Source: Sulfotelmatobacter sp963788225
GTDB lineage: Bacteria > Acidobacteriota > Terriglobia > Terriglobales > Acidobacteriaceae
DNA: 64,000 nt
Direction of reading: 5' to 3'
Assembly (NCBI GenBank): GCA_963788225.1
Contig: CAWBGI010000002.1
Location: 620,001-684,000 of the forward strand
How positions within the stretch are numbered: position 1 is the first letter of the stretch; every line of letters starts with the position of its first letter. A model generated the notes under the pieces. It did not search any database, was not told where the DNA came from, and worked only from the letters and a program-made list of their open reading frames with translations. Both the position numbers and the translations under genes were made by a program. Shown in pieces: positions 41,479 to 51,612 of this stretch.

Positions 41479-42888
41479 ATGGCTGCTAAGAGAACACTTT
41501 TCGAGAAGATTTGGGACGCGCATTTGGTGGCGCAGCCGGGCGGCCGGTCTCCGATCATTTATATCGATCTGCATCTCGTGCATGAGGTGACTTCGCCCCA
41601 GGCTTTTGATGGGTTGCGGGCAGCGGGAAGAAAAGTTCGTCAGCCTGCGCGGACCGTCGCTACTGTCGACCACAACATTCCTACCGAGCCGCGCGGGACT
41701 CCGATTACCGATCTTATTGCTGCCCGGCAGATTGCCGCGCTGCAGGCTAACTGCAAAGAATTCGGCGTGCGGCTGTTTGACATGGATTCTCCCGAGCAGG
41801 GGATCGTGCACGTGATTGGTCCGGAGTTGGGGCTTACGCAGCCGGGGATGACGATTGTTTGCGGCGACAGCCACACCAGCACGCACGGAGCTTTTGGGGC
41901 GCTCGCTTTTGGCATTGGGACCTCGGAAGTGGAGCACGTTCTGGCTACGCAGTGTCTGGCGCAGCAGAAGCCTAAGACGATGAAGATCGAGGTGCGCGGT
42001 GGGCTGGCGGAGGGAGTAACGGCTAAGGATTTGGCTCTCGGCATCATCGGACAGATCGGCACCGACGGCGCTACCGGCCATGTGATCGAATACCGCGGCG
42101 AGGCGGTGCGCGGGCTCTCGATGGAAGGCCGCATGACTTTGTGCAATATGAGCATTGAGGCTGGGGCGCGGGCTGGGATGGTCGCGCCGGATGAGACCAC
42201 GTTTGCTTATGTGAAGGGGAAGCGCTTTGCTCCGCGGGATGGAGAATGGGGTCGGGCGGTCGAGTATTGGAGCAGCTTGCCTACTGATGAAGGTGCGACG
42301 TTCGACAAGGTCGTGGAGATGGATGCGGCGCAGCTTTCGCCGTTTGTGACGTGGGGAACGAATCCAGGAATGGTTGCGCCAGTTACCGGGCGCGTGCCTG
42401 AGGTTGGGAGTTTGATGGACGCTGACCGTCGCGCTACTGAACTGGCTTTGCAGTATATGGGGTTGGAGCCGGGGAAGCGTATTGAAGACATCGGGATCGA
42501 TCGCGTGTTTATTGGGTCGTGCACGAATTCTCGGCTGGAGGATCTGCGGGCGGCGGCGCGGGTTGCCAAGGGTCATCATGTGAATGCGACAGTACGCGCG
42601 ATGGTGGTACCGGGATCGCAGACGGTGAAGCGGGCGGCGGAAGAGGAAGGACTGCATCGAATTTTTCTGGATGCGGGATTTGAATGGAGAGAGTCGGGGT
42701 GCTCGATGTGTTTGGGAATGAATCCGGATATTTTGCAGCCGGGCGAGAGATGCGCTTCGACCAGCAACCGGAATTTTGAAGGGCGGCAGGGACGCGGGGG
42801 ACGAACGCATCTGGTGAGTCCGATGATGGCCGCGGCGGCGGCGATTGCCGGGCATTTTACCGATATTCGGGAGTGGAAGTTCCGGTAG
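41479..42888 (+). CDS. leuC: 3-isopropylmalate dehydratase large subunit
   Basis: The 469-residue aconitase-family protein isomerises 2-isopropylmalate to 3-isopropylmalate in leucine synthesis. The [4Fe-4S] ligands are C348 (FIGSCTNS), C408 and C411 (GCSMCLGMN). Other family segments are VDHNIPTEPRG, GDSHTSTHGAFGALAFGIGTSEVEHV and the C-terminal SNRNFEGRQGRGGRTHL. Length is normal. The small subunit gene follows after 55 bp. Other leucine genes are not in the window. Confidence 0.95.
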   Translation: MAAKRTLFEKIWDAHLVAQPGGRSPIIYIDLHLVHEVTSPQAFDGLRAAGRKVRQPARTVATVDHNIPTEPRGTPITDLIAARQIAALQANCKEFGVRLFDMDSPEQGIVHVIGPELGLTQPGMTIVCGDSHTSTHGAFGALAFGIGTSEVEHVLATQCLAQQKPKTMKIEVRGGLAEGVTAKDLALGIIGQIGTDGATGHVIEYRGEAVRGLSMEGRMTLCNMSIEAGARAGMVAPDETTFAYVKGKRFAPRDGEWGRAVEYWSSLPTDEGATFDKVVEMDAAQLSPFVTWGTNPGMVAPVTGRVPEVGSLMDADRRATELALQYMGLEPGKRIEDIGIDRVFIGSCTNSRLEDLRAAARVAKGHHVNATVRAMVVPGSQTVKRAAEEEGLHRIFLDAGFEWRESGCSMCLGMNPDILQPGERCASTSNRNFEGRQGRGGRTHLVSPMMAAAAAIAGHFTDIREWKFR

Positions 42889-42943
42889 AAAAGTTTAATC
42901 GCGGAGAGCGCGAGAAAGGCCGCGGAGAACGCGGAGGGATTTG

Positions 42944-43549
42944 ATGCAAGCATTTCGGCAACATCGCGGGCTTGTCGCTCCGTTGGAGCGGATCAACGTT
43001 GATACGGACCAGATCATCCCAAAGCAGTTTTTGAAGCGGATTGAGCGGACTGGTTTTGGCCAGTTTTTGTTTTACGATTGGCGGTTCGCGGCTGACGGAA
43101 AGAAGAATGGCGGGTTTATTCTCGACGAGCCTCGGTATGCGGGCGCCAGCATTCTGGTTGCGGGGAAGAATTTTGGCTGCGGGTCTTCGCGCGAGCATGC
43201 GGTCTGGGCGCTGGCAGATTTCGGATTCCGCGCCGTGATTTCGTCTTCCTTTGCGGACATCTTCGCCAACAACGGCACCAAGAACGGTTTTCTTACCGTT
43301 CGCCTTCGCGAAGATGAAGCAGCGGAGCTGATGCGGCGCGCCCTCGACGTCAACGACTACCAGCTCAGCATTGATCTGGAGCAGTGCGAAGTGCGCGACG
43401 ATCAGGGATTTCTCGCCAAGTTTGCGATCGATGAATTTGTGCGCCATTGTTTGCTGAATGGGCTGGATGATATCGGACTTACATTGCAGCATGAGACCGA
43501 GATTGCCGCTTATGAAGCGCGGCATCCGGCGCCGACGGCACTGAGCTAG
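42944..43549 (+). CDS. leuD: 3-isopropylmalate dehydratase small subunit
   Basis: The 201-residue swivel-domain partner of LeuC shows INVDTDQIIPKQFLKRI at the start and FGCGSSREHAVWAL (~residues 70-83), which contacts the substrate in this family. The C-terminal part is normal. ATG 42944 has GGAGGGA upstream; TTG 42941 is directly before it. It is cotranscribed with leuC. Confidence 0.94.
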   Translation: MQAFRQHRGLVAPLERINVDTDQIIPKQFLKRIERTGFGQFLFYDWRFAADGKKNGGFILDEPRYAGASILVAGKNFGCGSSREHAVWALADFGFRAVISSSFADIFANNGTKNGFLTVRLREDEAAELMRRALDVNDYQLSIDLEQCEVRDDQGFLAKFAIDEFVRHCLLNGLDDIGLTLQHETEIAAYEARHPAPTALS

Positions 43550-43912
43550 CAGCGGAACTTCGCACCGCGAACAGGCGAGAGCCTGCCCTGCGTCTGCTGA
43601 ATGGGTGCCAGTCTTCCACCTTGGTTTTCCTTAACGTTAACGTTTGGTCAAACCGAGTAAAGATTTGTAAAACTTTCGCCCCGGCCTTGACCTCTTCGTC
43701 GCCAGAGTTGATGCTGGTTTAGTGCGGTTTTACTATTGCCGCCTGCATTCCGGTTCTCACCTGAGCCTCTCCAGCTTGGAGGACTTTAGTAAGGCCATTT
43801 GCCGCCTTTCCCTTGCGGAGTTGCCGCAACCGAATCGAAAATGAAAACGTCTAACAAATCGCACGTTCTGCGCCGAGTTTGTGGAAAGGCACATCCGACT
43901 GACATCGTGAAA
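43550..43912. other. Gene-free stretch before the efflux operon
   Basis: It contains a short hairpin after leuD (AGGCGAGAGCCT, ~43573-43584) and the palindrome TTAACGTTAA near 43630, which may be a regulator site. The promoter of the efflux operon should lie here. An in-frame upstream start at 43841 would lengthen the adaptor by 24 residues. Confidence 0.45.
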
Positions 43913-45136
43913 ATGATCAATTCATGTTCTCCTCGAAAAGAACGGCTGTTGGTTCTGCGCTCGCGGCTTGGACTCGTCTTGACGACGGCGCTGGGCGTGG
44001 TGTGCTTGCTGCTTTCCGGCTGCGGTGGCAGCGACTCCAAACAGCACCAAGCGCAAGCCGCCGGTCCGCGCGTGGTCTCGGTGTCGGTGGCCAAGGTGCA
44101 GCAGCAGGACATGCCGGTTTACCTGGTTGGGCTGGGATCCGTGACTGCGTTTTACACGGCGAACATCAAGAGCCGCGTTGACGGGCAGATCATGCGCGTC
44201 AACTTCCAGGAGGGCCAGACGGTAAAGCAGGGTGACCTCCTGATCGTGATCGATCCGCGGCCCTTCGAGGTGCAGCTGGAACAGATGCAGGCACAGCTGT
44301 TCAAGGACCAGGCGACGTTGCGCGATGCCCGGCTGAACCTGGAGCGCTATACCACGCTGATTCCGTCGGGGAGCATTGCGCAGCAGCAGGTGGACACGCA
44401 GAAGTCGTTGGTGGATCAGCTGGATGGCCAGGTGCGCACCGATCAGGCCCAGATCGATAACGCCAAACTACAGCTTGTCTACTGCAATATCACGGCACCG
44501 TTTACCGGGCGCGTGGGGTTGCGGCAGGTGGATCCGGGAAATATTGTTCATGCGGCTGATACGAATCCCATGCTGATCCTCACGCAGTTGCAGCCGATTG
44601 CGGTGACTTTTACTTTGCCCGAGGATGAGTTGCCGACGGTGGCGCAACACATGAAAAACTCGACGCTGCTGGTGGAGGCCTACAGCCGCGACGATCAGAC
44701 CAAGCTGGCGACGGGCAAACTGCAGACCATTGACAACCAGATCGACCAGACCACAGGGACCGCCAAGCTGAAAGCCGTTTTCGATAACAAAGACAATCAG
44801 CTCTGGCCCAATCAGTTTGTGAATGCGAATCTGCTGCTGGAGACGCGGAAGAACAGCACGGTGCTGCCCACGGCTGCGATCCTGCGCGGTCCGCAGGGAA
44901 CGTTCGTTTATCTCGTGAAACCGGATAAGACCGTTGAAGCGCGCGCGGTGACCGTGTCGGTGACTCAAGGCAACAATACGGCCATTGCAAGCGGGCTTGT
45001 TCCCGGAGACGTGGTGGTGACGGACGGCCAGGACAAACTGCAGACCGGCAGCAAGATCGAGTTCCGCAGCGCCGGCGCAGGTAACAGTGCCGGCGGAGCA
45101 AACGGCAGCAAGGGATCGGGAACTCCGGCTTCATGA
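43913..45136 (+). CDS. RND efflux periplasmic adaptor (MdtA/AcrA-like lipoprotein)
   Basis: The ~407-residue membrane fusion protein has a signal sequence ending in the lipobox LLSGC. It then shows the barrel-sandwich hybrid (SVTAFYTANIKSRVDGQIMRVNFQEGQTVKQGDLL), a coiled-coil hairpin (LEQMQAQLFKDQATLRDARLNLERY), the second lipoyl half (CNITAPFTGRVGLRQVDPGNIV) and beta-barrel and membrane-proximal domains. It links the inner-membrane pumps to an outer-membrane channel. It overlaps the first pump gene by ATGA (45133-45136). The two-pump layout matches MdtABC. No outer-membrane channel gene is in the window. Confidence 0.9.
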   Translation: MINSCSPRKERLLVLRSRLGLVLTTALGVVCLLLSGCGGSDSKQHQAQAAGPRVVSVSVAKVQQQDMPVYLVGLGSVTAFYTANIKSRVDGQIMRVNFQEGQTVKQGDLLIVIDPRPFEVQLEQMQAQLFKDQATLRDARLNLERYTTLIPSGSIAQQQVDTQKSLVDQLDGQVRTDQAQIDNAKLQLVYCNITAPFTGRVGLRQVDPGNIVHAADTNPMLILTQLQPIAVTFTLPEDELPTVAQHMKNSTLLVEAYSRDDQTKLATGKLQTIDNQIDQTTGTAKLKAVFDNKDNQLWPNQFVNANLLLETRKNSTVLPTAAILRGPQGTFVYLVKPDKTVEARAVTVSVTQGNNTAIASGLVPGDVVVTDGQDKLQTGSKIEFRSAGAGNSAGGANGSKGSGTPAS

Positions 45137-48100
45137 GTCCTTCACGATTATTCATTCTCCGGCCGGTGGCGACCACGCTGTTGATGGTGGGCGTGCTGCT
45201 GGTGGGGTGGGTCGCGTTCCTGCAACTGCCCGTTTCGGCGCTGCCCGAAGTCGATTACCCGACCATTCAGGTTGTCACGTTTTATCCTGGGGCAGATCCC
45301 GAGGTGATGGCGTCGTCCGTCACTTCCCCGTTGGAGCGGCAGTTCGGGCAAGTTCCGGGATTGAGCCAGATGACCTCGACGAGTTCATTTGGCAGTTCGG
45401 TCATTACTCTGCAGTTTGCCCTCGACCAGAATATCGACGTCGAAGAACAGCAGGTGCAGGCGGCGGTGAACGCGGCATCTACCTACCTGCCCGGGGATCT
45501 GCCGAATCCTCCGATTTACAACAAAGTAAATCCGGCCGATGCTCCGATTCTCACGCTGGCCATGACTTCAGACTCGCTGGCGTTGTCGAAGGTGGAGGAT
45601 CTCGCCGACACCGCACTGGCGCAGAAAATTTCGCAGCTGCCGGGCGTGGGGCTGGTTTCCATCAGCGGCGGACAAAAGCCGGCGGTCCGAGTACAGGTTA
45701 ACCCGACCGCACTTGCTTCCTACGGATTAAGCCTCGAGGACGTTCGCACGGCGCTGGCCCAGGCCAACGTGGATCAGGCCAAGGGCGTGATCGATGGGTC
45801 GAGGCAGTCGTACACCATCGGCGCCACCGACCAGCTCTTGTCTGCCGATCAGTACAAGCCGATCGTCATCGCCTATCGCAACGGAGCGCCGGTGAGGCTG
45901 AGCGACGTGGCCAACGTGATTGACGGCACGGAGAACACGCGGCTCGCGGCGTGGATGAATCAGACTCCTGCAGTCATCGTGAACATCCAGCGGCAGCCGG
46001 GGGCGAACATCATCAGCGTCGTCGACCGGATCAAAAAGTTGCTGCCGCAGTTGCAGGCATCGCTGCCTTCGGCGGTAAAGATGCAGATTCTCACCGACCG
46101 GACCACGACGATTCGCGCGTCGGTGAAAGATGTCGAGTTCGAACTGGCCTTGACCATCGTGCTGGTGGTCATCGTTATTTTCTTCTTCCTGCGGAATCTG
46201 CGGGCCACGTTCATTCCCAGCGTGGCCGTTCCGCTGTCGATCGTGGGCACGTTCGGTGTGATGTACCTGCTGGGATACAGCTTGAACAACCTCACGCTGA
46301 TGGCGTTGACCATTTCCACTGGATTCGTGGTCGATGACGCCATCGTGATGATTGAAAACATCGACCGCTACCTGGAAGCCGGAGACTCGCCGCTGGATGC
46401 GGCGCTCAACGGGTCGGGGCAAATTGGATTCACCATCGTCTCCCTCACGGTGTCGCTTATTGCCGTACTCATTCCGCTGTTGTTTATGGGCGACATTGTG
46501 GGCCGGCTATTCCGCGAATTCGCGGTTACATTGGCAGTCACCATTCTGGTTTCGGCGGGGGTTTCGCTGAGCCTGACGCCGATGATGTGCGCCAAGCTGC
46601 TCAAGCACCGCAAGGAAGGCGAGAAGGGCCGCTTCTACGAGGTCACGGAAGACTATTACAACCGGGTGATTGCATATTACGGCCGCACTTTGAAATGGGT
46701 GTTGAAGCACCAGACGGCAACCTTGTTTGTAACTTTCGGAACGCTGGTTCTCACGCTGGTTATGTACGTGGTTGTGCCCAAGGGGTTTTTCCCGGTGCAG
46801 GATACAGGCGTGATTCTGGGGATTTCGGAAGCTCCGGACAGTATTTCGTTTGATGCGATGTCGCAGCGCCAGCAGGAACTGGCGAAAGTGATTCTCAAAG
46901 ACAAAGATGTAGAGAGCTTGTCGTCTTTCATCGGCGTGGATGGCACGAATACGACTCCGAACAGCGGCCGCATTCAGATCAACCTGAAGCCGCGCGATGA
47001 GCGCAGCGACGATGCGTCTGCGATCATCCGGCGAATGCAGCCGGAATTGGCCAATGTAAGCGGTATCACGCTCTACATGCAGCCCGTGCAGGATTTGACG
47101 GTGGAGGATCGAGTGAGCCGCACGCAGTTCCAGTACTCGATTGAAGATGCGGACGCGCAAGAGCTGGCGCAATGGACTCCGAAGCTGGTGGAGAAATTGC
47201 GCGCGGCGCCGGCGCTGCGCGACGTGGCTACGGACCAACTCAATGGCGGACTCAAGACCAACCTCACCATCGACCGCGACACGGCGTCACGGCTGGGAAT
47301 CCTTCCGCAAGCCATCGACAACACGCTTTACGACGCCTTCGGGCAGCGGCAGGTTTCCATCATCTTTACGCAGTTGAACCAATACCACGTGGTGCTGGAA
47401 GTGATGCCGAACTTCGCCAAGACTCCCGAGGCGATGAACGACGTGTACATTCGTCCTTCCAGCACTCTACCCAATACCGGCGCGCCCACCGCCAATGCAG
47501 CCGCAGCGACCACCAGCGGGAACCCGGTTCCGATCACGACTTTTGTCAAGATGCATTCGAGCAGTACGCCCCTCTCTGTGAATCACCAGGGGCAGTTTCC
47601 GGTTGTGACACTTTCATTCAACCTGGCGCCGGGAGCCTCTTTGGGCGACGCCACGAAGGCCATCCAGGACGTGGAGAAGGAAATCCAGATGCCGGCGAGC
47701 ATTCACGCCGCCTTTCAAGGAACGGCGGCCGCATTTCAGAATTCGCTTTCGAGCGAGCCGTTCCTGATTCTCGCCGCAATTATCACGGTCTACATCGTGC
47801 TGGGAGTGTTGTATGAGAGCTACATTCATCCCATCACGATTCTCTCGACGCTGCCCTCGGCCGGCGTGGGGGCGATTTTAGCGTTGCAGATCACGCGCAA
47901 CGATCTGACGGTGGTGGCGCTGATCGGCATCATCCTGCTGATCGGAATCGTGAAGAAGAACGCCATTATGATGATCGACTTTGCTCTTGAAGCTGAGCGT
48001 GAGGAGCACAAGCCGCCGGAGGAAGCGATTTTTCAGGCGTGTTTGCTGCGCTTCCGTCCCATCATGATGACGACGATGGCGGCGCTGCTTGGCGGTTTGC

Positions 48101-48297
48101 CGCTGGCGCTGGGATCAGGAACGGGCGCGGAGTTGCGGCGCCCCCTGGGCATCACCATCGTGGGCGGATTGTTGCTGAGCCAATTGCTCACGCTTTACAC
48201 CACACCGGTGGTTTACCTGTGGTTTGATCGGCTGGCGCATCGGTTTGAGCGGTACAGGATCGGCAATCCGATTCCGCACGAATTCCCGGCGGATTAG
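45133..48297 (+). CDS. RND multidrug efflux pump subunit (MdtB-like)
   Basis: The 1054-residue inner-membrane pump has 12 membrane segments and two large periplasmic loops. Proton-relay residues D401 and D402 are seen in GFVVDDAIVMIEN, and GIVKKNAIMMIDFA gives the conserved Lys of the second half. It should export drugs or bile-salt-like compounds using the proton gradient. It is likely to work as a heterotrimer with the paralogue at 48418, as MdtB and MdtC do. A dispersed repeat separates the two genes. Confidence 0.9.
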   Translation: MSPSRLFILRPVATTLLMVGVLLVGWVAFLQLPVSALPEVDYPTIQVVTFYPGADPEVMASSVTSPLERQFGQVPGLSQMTSTSSFGSSVITLQFALDQNIDVEEQQVQAAVNAASTYLPGDLPNPPIYNKVNPADAPILTLAMTSDSLALSKVEDLADTALAQKISQLPGVGLVSISGGQKPAVRVQVNPTALASYGLSLEDVRTALAQANVDQAKGVIDGSRQSYTIGATDQLLSADQYKPIVIAYRNGAPVRLSDVANVIDGTENTRLAAWMNQTPAVIVNIQRQPGANIISVVDRIKKLLPQLQASLPSAVKMQILTDRTTTIRASVKDVEFELALTIVLVVIVIFFFLRNLRATFIPSVAVPLSIVGTFGVMYLLGYSLNNLTLMALTISTGFVVDDAIVMIENIDRYLEAGDSPLDAALNGSGQIGFTIVSLTVSLIAVLIPLLFMGDIVGRLFREFAVTLAVTILVSAGVSLSLTPMMCAKLLKHRKEGEKGRFYEVTEDYYNRVIAYYGRTLKWVLKHQTATLFVTFGTLVLTLVMYVVVPKGFFPVQDTGVILGISEAPDSISFDAMSQRQQELAKVILKDKDVESLSSFIGVDGTNTTPNSGRIQINLKPRDERSDDASAIIRRMQPELANVSGITLYMQPVQDLTVEDRVSRTQFQYSIEDADAQELAQWTPKLVEKLRAAPALRDVATDQLNGGLKTNLTIDRDTASRLGILPQAIDNTLYDAFGQRQVSIIFTQLNQYHVVLEVMPNFAKTPEAMNDVYIRPSSTLPNTGAPTANAAAATTSGNPVPITTFVKMHSSSTPLSVNHQGQFPVVTLSFNLAPGASLGDATKAIQDVEKEIQMPASIHAAFQGTAAAFQNSLSSEPFLILAAIITVYIVLGVLYESYIHPITILSTLPSAGVGAILALQITRNDLTVVALIGIILLIGIVKKNAIMMIDFALEAEREEHKPPEEAIFQACLLRFRPIMMTTMAALLGGLPLALGSGTGAELRRPLGITIVGGLLLSQLLTLYTTPVVYLWFDRLAHRFERYRIGNPIPHEFPAD

Positions 48298-48319
48298 AGG
48301 AATGTCGGAGTGCAGGCGA

Positions 48320-48412
48320 ATAAGGAAGCGAGCCAAACGCGCGATTCATGCGTCGCGCAGCTCGCCCAGGTCCTGCGGTGGGCAAAAGCGCCGCCTCAGG
48401 ATGACATCCATT
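48320..48412. repeat. Extragenic repeat, family C, between the two RND pump genes
   Basis: GGAAGCGAGCCAAACGCGCGA, inverted CG-rich parts, GCTCGCCCAGGTCCT and CTCAGGATGACA follow the same order as the copy at 4595-4709, about 44 kb away. Confidence 0.7.
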
Positions 48413-48417
48413 AAACG

Positions 48418-51400
48418 ATGAGTATCTCGGCTCCATTTATCCGGCGTCCGATTGGCACGTCGCTGCTGGCGGCGGCGTTGCTGCTTTCCGGGATACTTGC
48501 CTTTAATTACCTGCCGGTGGCTTCGCTACCGAGAGTGGACTTCCCCGTGATCGGCGTTGGAGCCGGTTTGCCAGGAGCAGATCCAGAAACCATGGCTTCT
48601 GCTGTGGCTACGCCACTGGAGCGGCAGTTCGGACGCATTGCGGCCGTGAACCAGATGACCTCGACCAGCCAGTTGGGCTCGACCAGCGTCATTCTTGTAT
48701 TTGATTTGAATCGCGACATCAATGCCGCAGCCCGCGATGTGCAGGCGGCCATTAATGCCGCGCGCAGCCAGCTTCCAGCCAACTTGCCGAGCAATCCAAC
48801 CTATCGCAAGGCCAACCCGGCGGACGCACCAATTATGATCCTGGCGCTGAGTTCGGATACCCAGACGGTGCCGCAGATGTACGACGCGGCCGACTCGATC
48901 CTGGCGCAAAAGCTCTCGCAGGTGACGGGAGTAGGACAGGTCTTCGTCTTTGGTGCAGCGCAGCCTGCAGTGCGTGCGGAAGTAAACCCGATGTTGCTCA
49001 ACAAACTCGGGGTTGGGCTGGATACGGTTCGCAACGCGCTCAATCTGGCAAATGCGAACCGAGCCAAGGGACAAGTGTCGGACGAAAAAACGTCCTGGAC
49101 GTTGAGCGACAACGATCAATTGTTTACGGCGGATCAATACCGTCCGCTGATCGTTGCCTACCGCAACGGCGCGCCGGTGCGACTGGGAGATGTGGCGAGG
49201 GTCGAGAATTCGGTTGCGGACGTTCGCAATATCGGACTGCTCGGCAACGCGAAAGATCCCGGGGCTGGCGCAAAACCGAGCGTTCTGGTTGTCATCTTCC
49301 GGCAGCCCGGAGCCAACGTCATCGAAACGGTGGACCGGGTCACTTCATTGATGCCGTACTTGCAATCGTCGATTTCGCCTGCGATTACCCTGACCGTCGC
49401 CATGGACCGCACGGTCACGGTGCGCGCTTCGGTCAAGGACATTGAATCCACTCTGCTGATCTCGACCGTTCTCGTAATTCTGGTGGTGTTTGCGTTTTTG
49501 CGAACGGTGCGGGCGACGATTATTCCCAGCATCGCCGTGCCGCTTTCGCTGGTGGGCACGTTCGCCGTCATGTACCTGCTGGGTTACAGTCTGGATAATC
49601 TGTCGCTTATGGCATTGGCGATTTCCACTGGATTCGTGGTCGACGACGCCATCGTCGTACTGGAAAACATTACCCGCTATGTGGAGCGCGGCATGGGTGC
49701 GGTGGAGGCGGCGTTCAAAGGAGCGGCAGAAATTGGGTTTACCGTCCTTTCCATGAGCACGTCGCTGGTCGCAGTGTTCATCCCGTTGCTGATGATGGGG
49801 GGAATCGTGGGGCGGCTGTTTCGCGAGTTCGCGGTCACGCTGAGCATTGCGATCGGCGTTTCGTTGCTGGTCTCGCTGACCACTACTCCCACGATGTGCG
49901 CCAAATTCCTGCACCCGCCAGAAAAAGATGAGCGCCATAATATCTTCTATCGTGTCAGCGAAAGAATTTTTGACAAGACACTGGAAGCGTACCGCCATGG
50001 ACTGAAACTGGTTCTGGATTATCAGCTGATCACTTTGATCGTGACCATCCTGGTGGCGTGCCTGAGTGTGTATCTCTACACCATCGTGCCCAAGGGCTTC
50101 TTCCCGCAGCAGGATACAGGGCGCATCGGGGGATCGGTACAGGCGGCGCAGGATATCTCATTTCAGGCGATGCGTGGCAAGATGGAGCAGTACCTGAAGA
50201 TTGTGATGACCGATCCCGCAGTGAGCACGGTCGTGGGGTTCGCCGGAGGGAATACGGTTTCCAATCAGGGCCGGTTCTTCATCATGTTGAAGCCGCTGGC
50301 GGAACGCTCCAAGTGCCCGGGGCTTCATTTCTGGCAGTCTTGCCCCAACGTTTCGGCCGACGATGTGATCAACCGTCTTCGCCACAAGCTGGCGGTCGTG
50401 CCGGGAGCGACGCTCTTTCTGCAGTCCTATCAGGATCTCACCATCGGAGGACGCTTTGGAGGCGCGCAATACCAGTACACGCTGCAAGGCGAGAGTCTCG
50501 AAGATTTGAACAACTGGTCGCCACGGCTATTGGAGAAACTGCGGCAGTTGCCTGGGCTGGCCGACGTGAATACCGATCAGCAGGATCGTGGTTTGCAGGC
50601 GAAGCTGGTCATCGATCGCGATACCGCCAGCCGGTTGGGAGTTAGTCCGCAGGATCTTGACAACGCTCTTTATGACGCGTTCGGGCAGCGCCAGGTATCC
50701 ACCATGTACCGCCCGCTCAATCAGTATCACGTGGTTATGGAGGTTGCGCCCGAGTTCCAGCAAACCACTGAGGCTTTGCAGAACATTTATTTGCGCGCCT
50801 CCAACGGCAACCCCATTCCGTTGTCGGCGTTCACCCGTTTCGTTCCTTCCAATACGCCTTTGGCGGTGAATCATCAGGGGCAGATCCCGTCGGTCACGAT
50901 TTCATTCAATTTGCCCCCCGGGGTTTCTCTTGGGCAGGCGACACTGGCCATCGAAGAAGCGCAGCGTTCCATCGGTTTCCCTCCTACGATCCACGCCAGC
51001 TTCCAGGGCACAGCGGCTGCCTTCAAGGATTCGCTCTCCAGCGAACCGATCTTGATTCTTACCGCGCTGATCGCGGTATATATCGTGTTAGGGATGTTGT
51101 ATGAGAGCTACATTCATCCCATCACGATTCTGTGGACGCTGCCTTCGGCGGGTGTGGGCGCCCTGTTGGCACTGCGGCTGACGCACAATGAGCTTAACGT
51201 GATTGGCACGATCGGCATCATCCTGCTGATCGGGCTGGTGAAGAAGAATGCCATTATGATGATCGATGTGGCGCTCGACGTAGAGCGCACTCAGGGAAAG
51301 AAACCGGCCGAGGCCATTTATGATGCCTGCCTGCTCCGCTTCCGCCCAATCATGATGACAACCATGGCTGCGCTGTTGGGAGGGCTGCCACTGGCGCTCG

Positions 51401-51612
51401 GCAGGGGCGTTGGTTCGGAGTTGCACCGCCCTCTCGGCATTACAATCGTTGGCGGACTGATTGTCAGCCAGGCGCTTACTTTGTTTACCACTCCCGTCGT
51501 CTATGTATATCTCGACCGCTTCCGAATGTTTTTGCGGTCTTTGCGCGGCGGGGAAGACACTTCTTTGGCGGAAGGTTCTTCCGGCGATCCCAGGCCGAGC
51601 CCCGCACACTGA
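48418..51612 (+). CDS. RND multidrug efflux pump subunit (MdtC-like)
   Basis: The 1064-residue paralogue of the preceding pump shares long similar stretches (ISTGFVVDDAIV with D409/D410; TIMLIGLVKKNAIMMIDVAL-type second relay). A ~15-residue insertion SKCPGLHFWQSCPNV with two Cys lies at ~632-646 in a periplasmic loop and is absent from its partner. Two pump genes after one adaptor is the MdtABC pattern. The ATG follows the repeat closely, so its ribosome site is poor. Confidence 0.9.
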   Translation: MSISAPFIRRPIGTSLLAAALLLSGILAFNYLPVASLPRVDFPVIGVGAGLPGADPETMASAVATPLERQFGRIAAVNQMTSTSQLGSTSVILVFDLNRDINAAARDVQAAINAARSQLPANLPSNPTYRKANPADAPIMILALSSDTQTVPQMYDAADSILAQKLSQVTGVGQVFVFGAAQPAVRAEVNPMLLNKLGVGLDTVRNALNLANANRAKGQVSDEKTSWTLSDNDQLFTADQYRPLIVAYRNGAPVRLGDVARVENSVADVRNIGLLGNAKDPGAGAKPSVLVVIFRQPGANVIETVDRVTSLMPYLQSSISPAITLTVAMDRTVTVRASVKDIESTLLISTVLVILVVFAFLRTVRATIIPSIAVPLSLVGTFAVMYLLGYSLDNLSLMALAISTGFVVDDAIVVLENITRYVERGMGAVEAAFKGAAEIGFTVLSMSTSLVAVFIPLLMMGGIVGRLFREFAVTLSIAIGVSLLVSLTTTPTMCAKFLHPPEKDERHNIFYRVSERIFDKTLEAYRHGLKLVLDYQLITLIVTILVACLSVYLYTIVPKGFFPQQDTGRIGGSVQAAQDISFQAMRGKMEQYLKIVMTDPAVSTVVGFAGGNTVSNQGRFFIMLKPLAERSKCPGLHFWQSCPNVSADDVINRLRHKLAVVPGATLFLQSYQDLTIGGRFGGAQYQYTLQGESLEDLNNWSPRLLEKLRQLPGLADVNTDQQDRGLQAKLVIDRDTASRLGVSPQDLDNALYDAFGQRQVSTMYRPLNQYHVVMEVAPEFQQTTEALQNIYLRASNGNPIPLSAFTRFVPSNTPLAVNHQGQIPSVTISFNLPPGVSLGQATLAIEEAQRSIGFPPTIHASFQGTAAAFKDSLSSEPILILTALIAVYIVLGMLYESYIHPITILWTLPSAGVGALLALRLTHNELNVIGTIGIILLIGLVKKNAIMMIDVALDVERTQGKKPAEAIYDACLLRFRPIMMTTMAALLGGLPLALGRGVGSELHRPLGITIVGGLIVSQALTLFTTPVVYVYLDRFRMFLRSLRGGEDTSLAEGSSGDPRPSPAH

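Noticed and set aside
41467..42855. Long - strand frame (462 codons) opposite leuC
   Set aside because: leuC on the + strand has all catalytic Cys residues and normal length. The mirror frame is basic and low in hydrophobic structure.
43625..43645. TTAACGTTAA palindrome as a defined operator for the efflux operon
   Set aside because: Short and A+T-rich with no adjacent regulator gene; mentioned only as part of the intergenic stretch.
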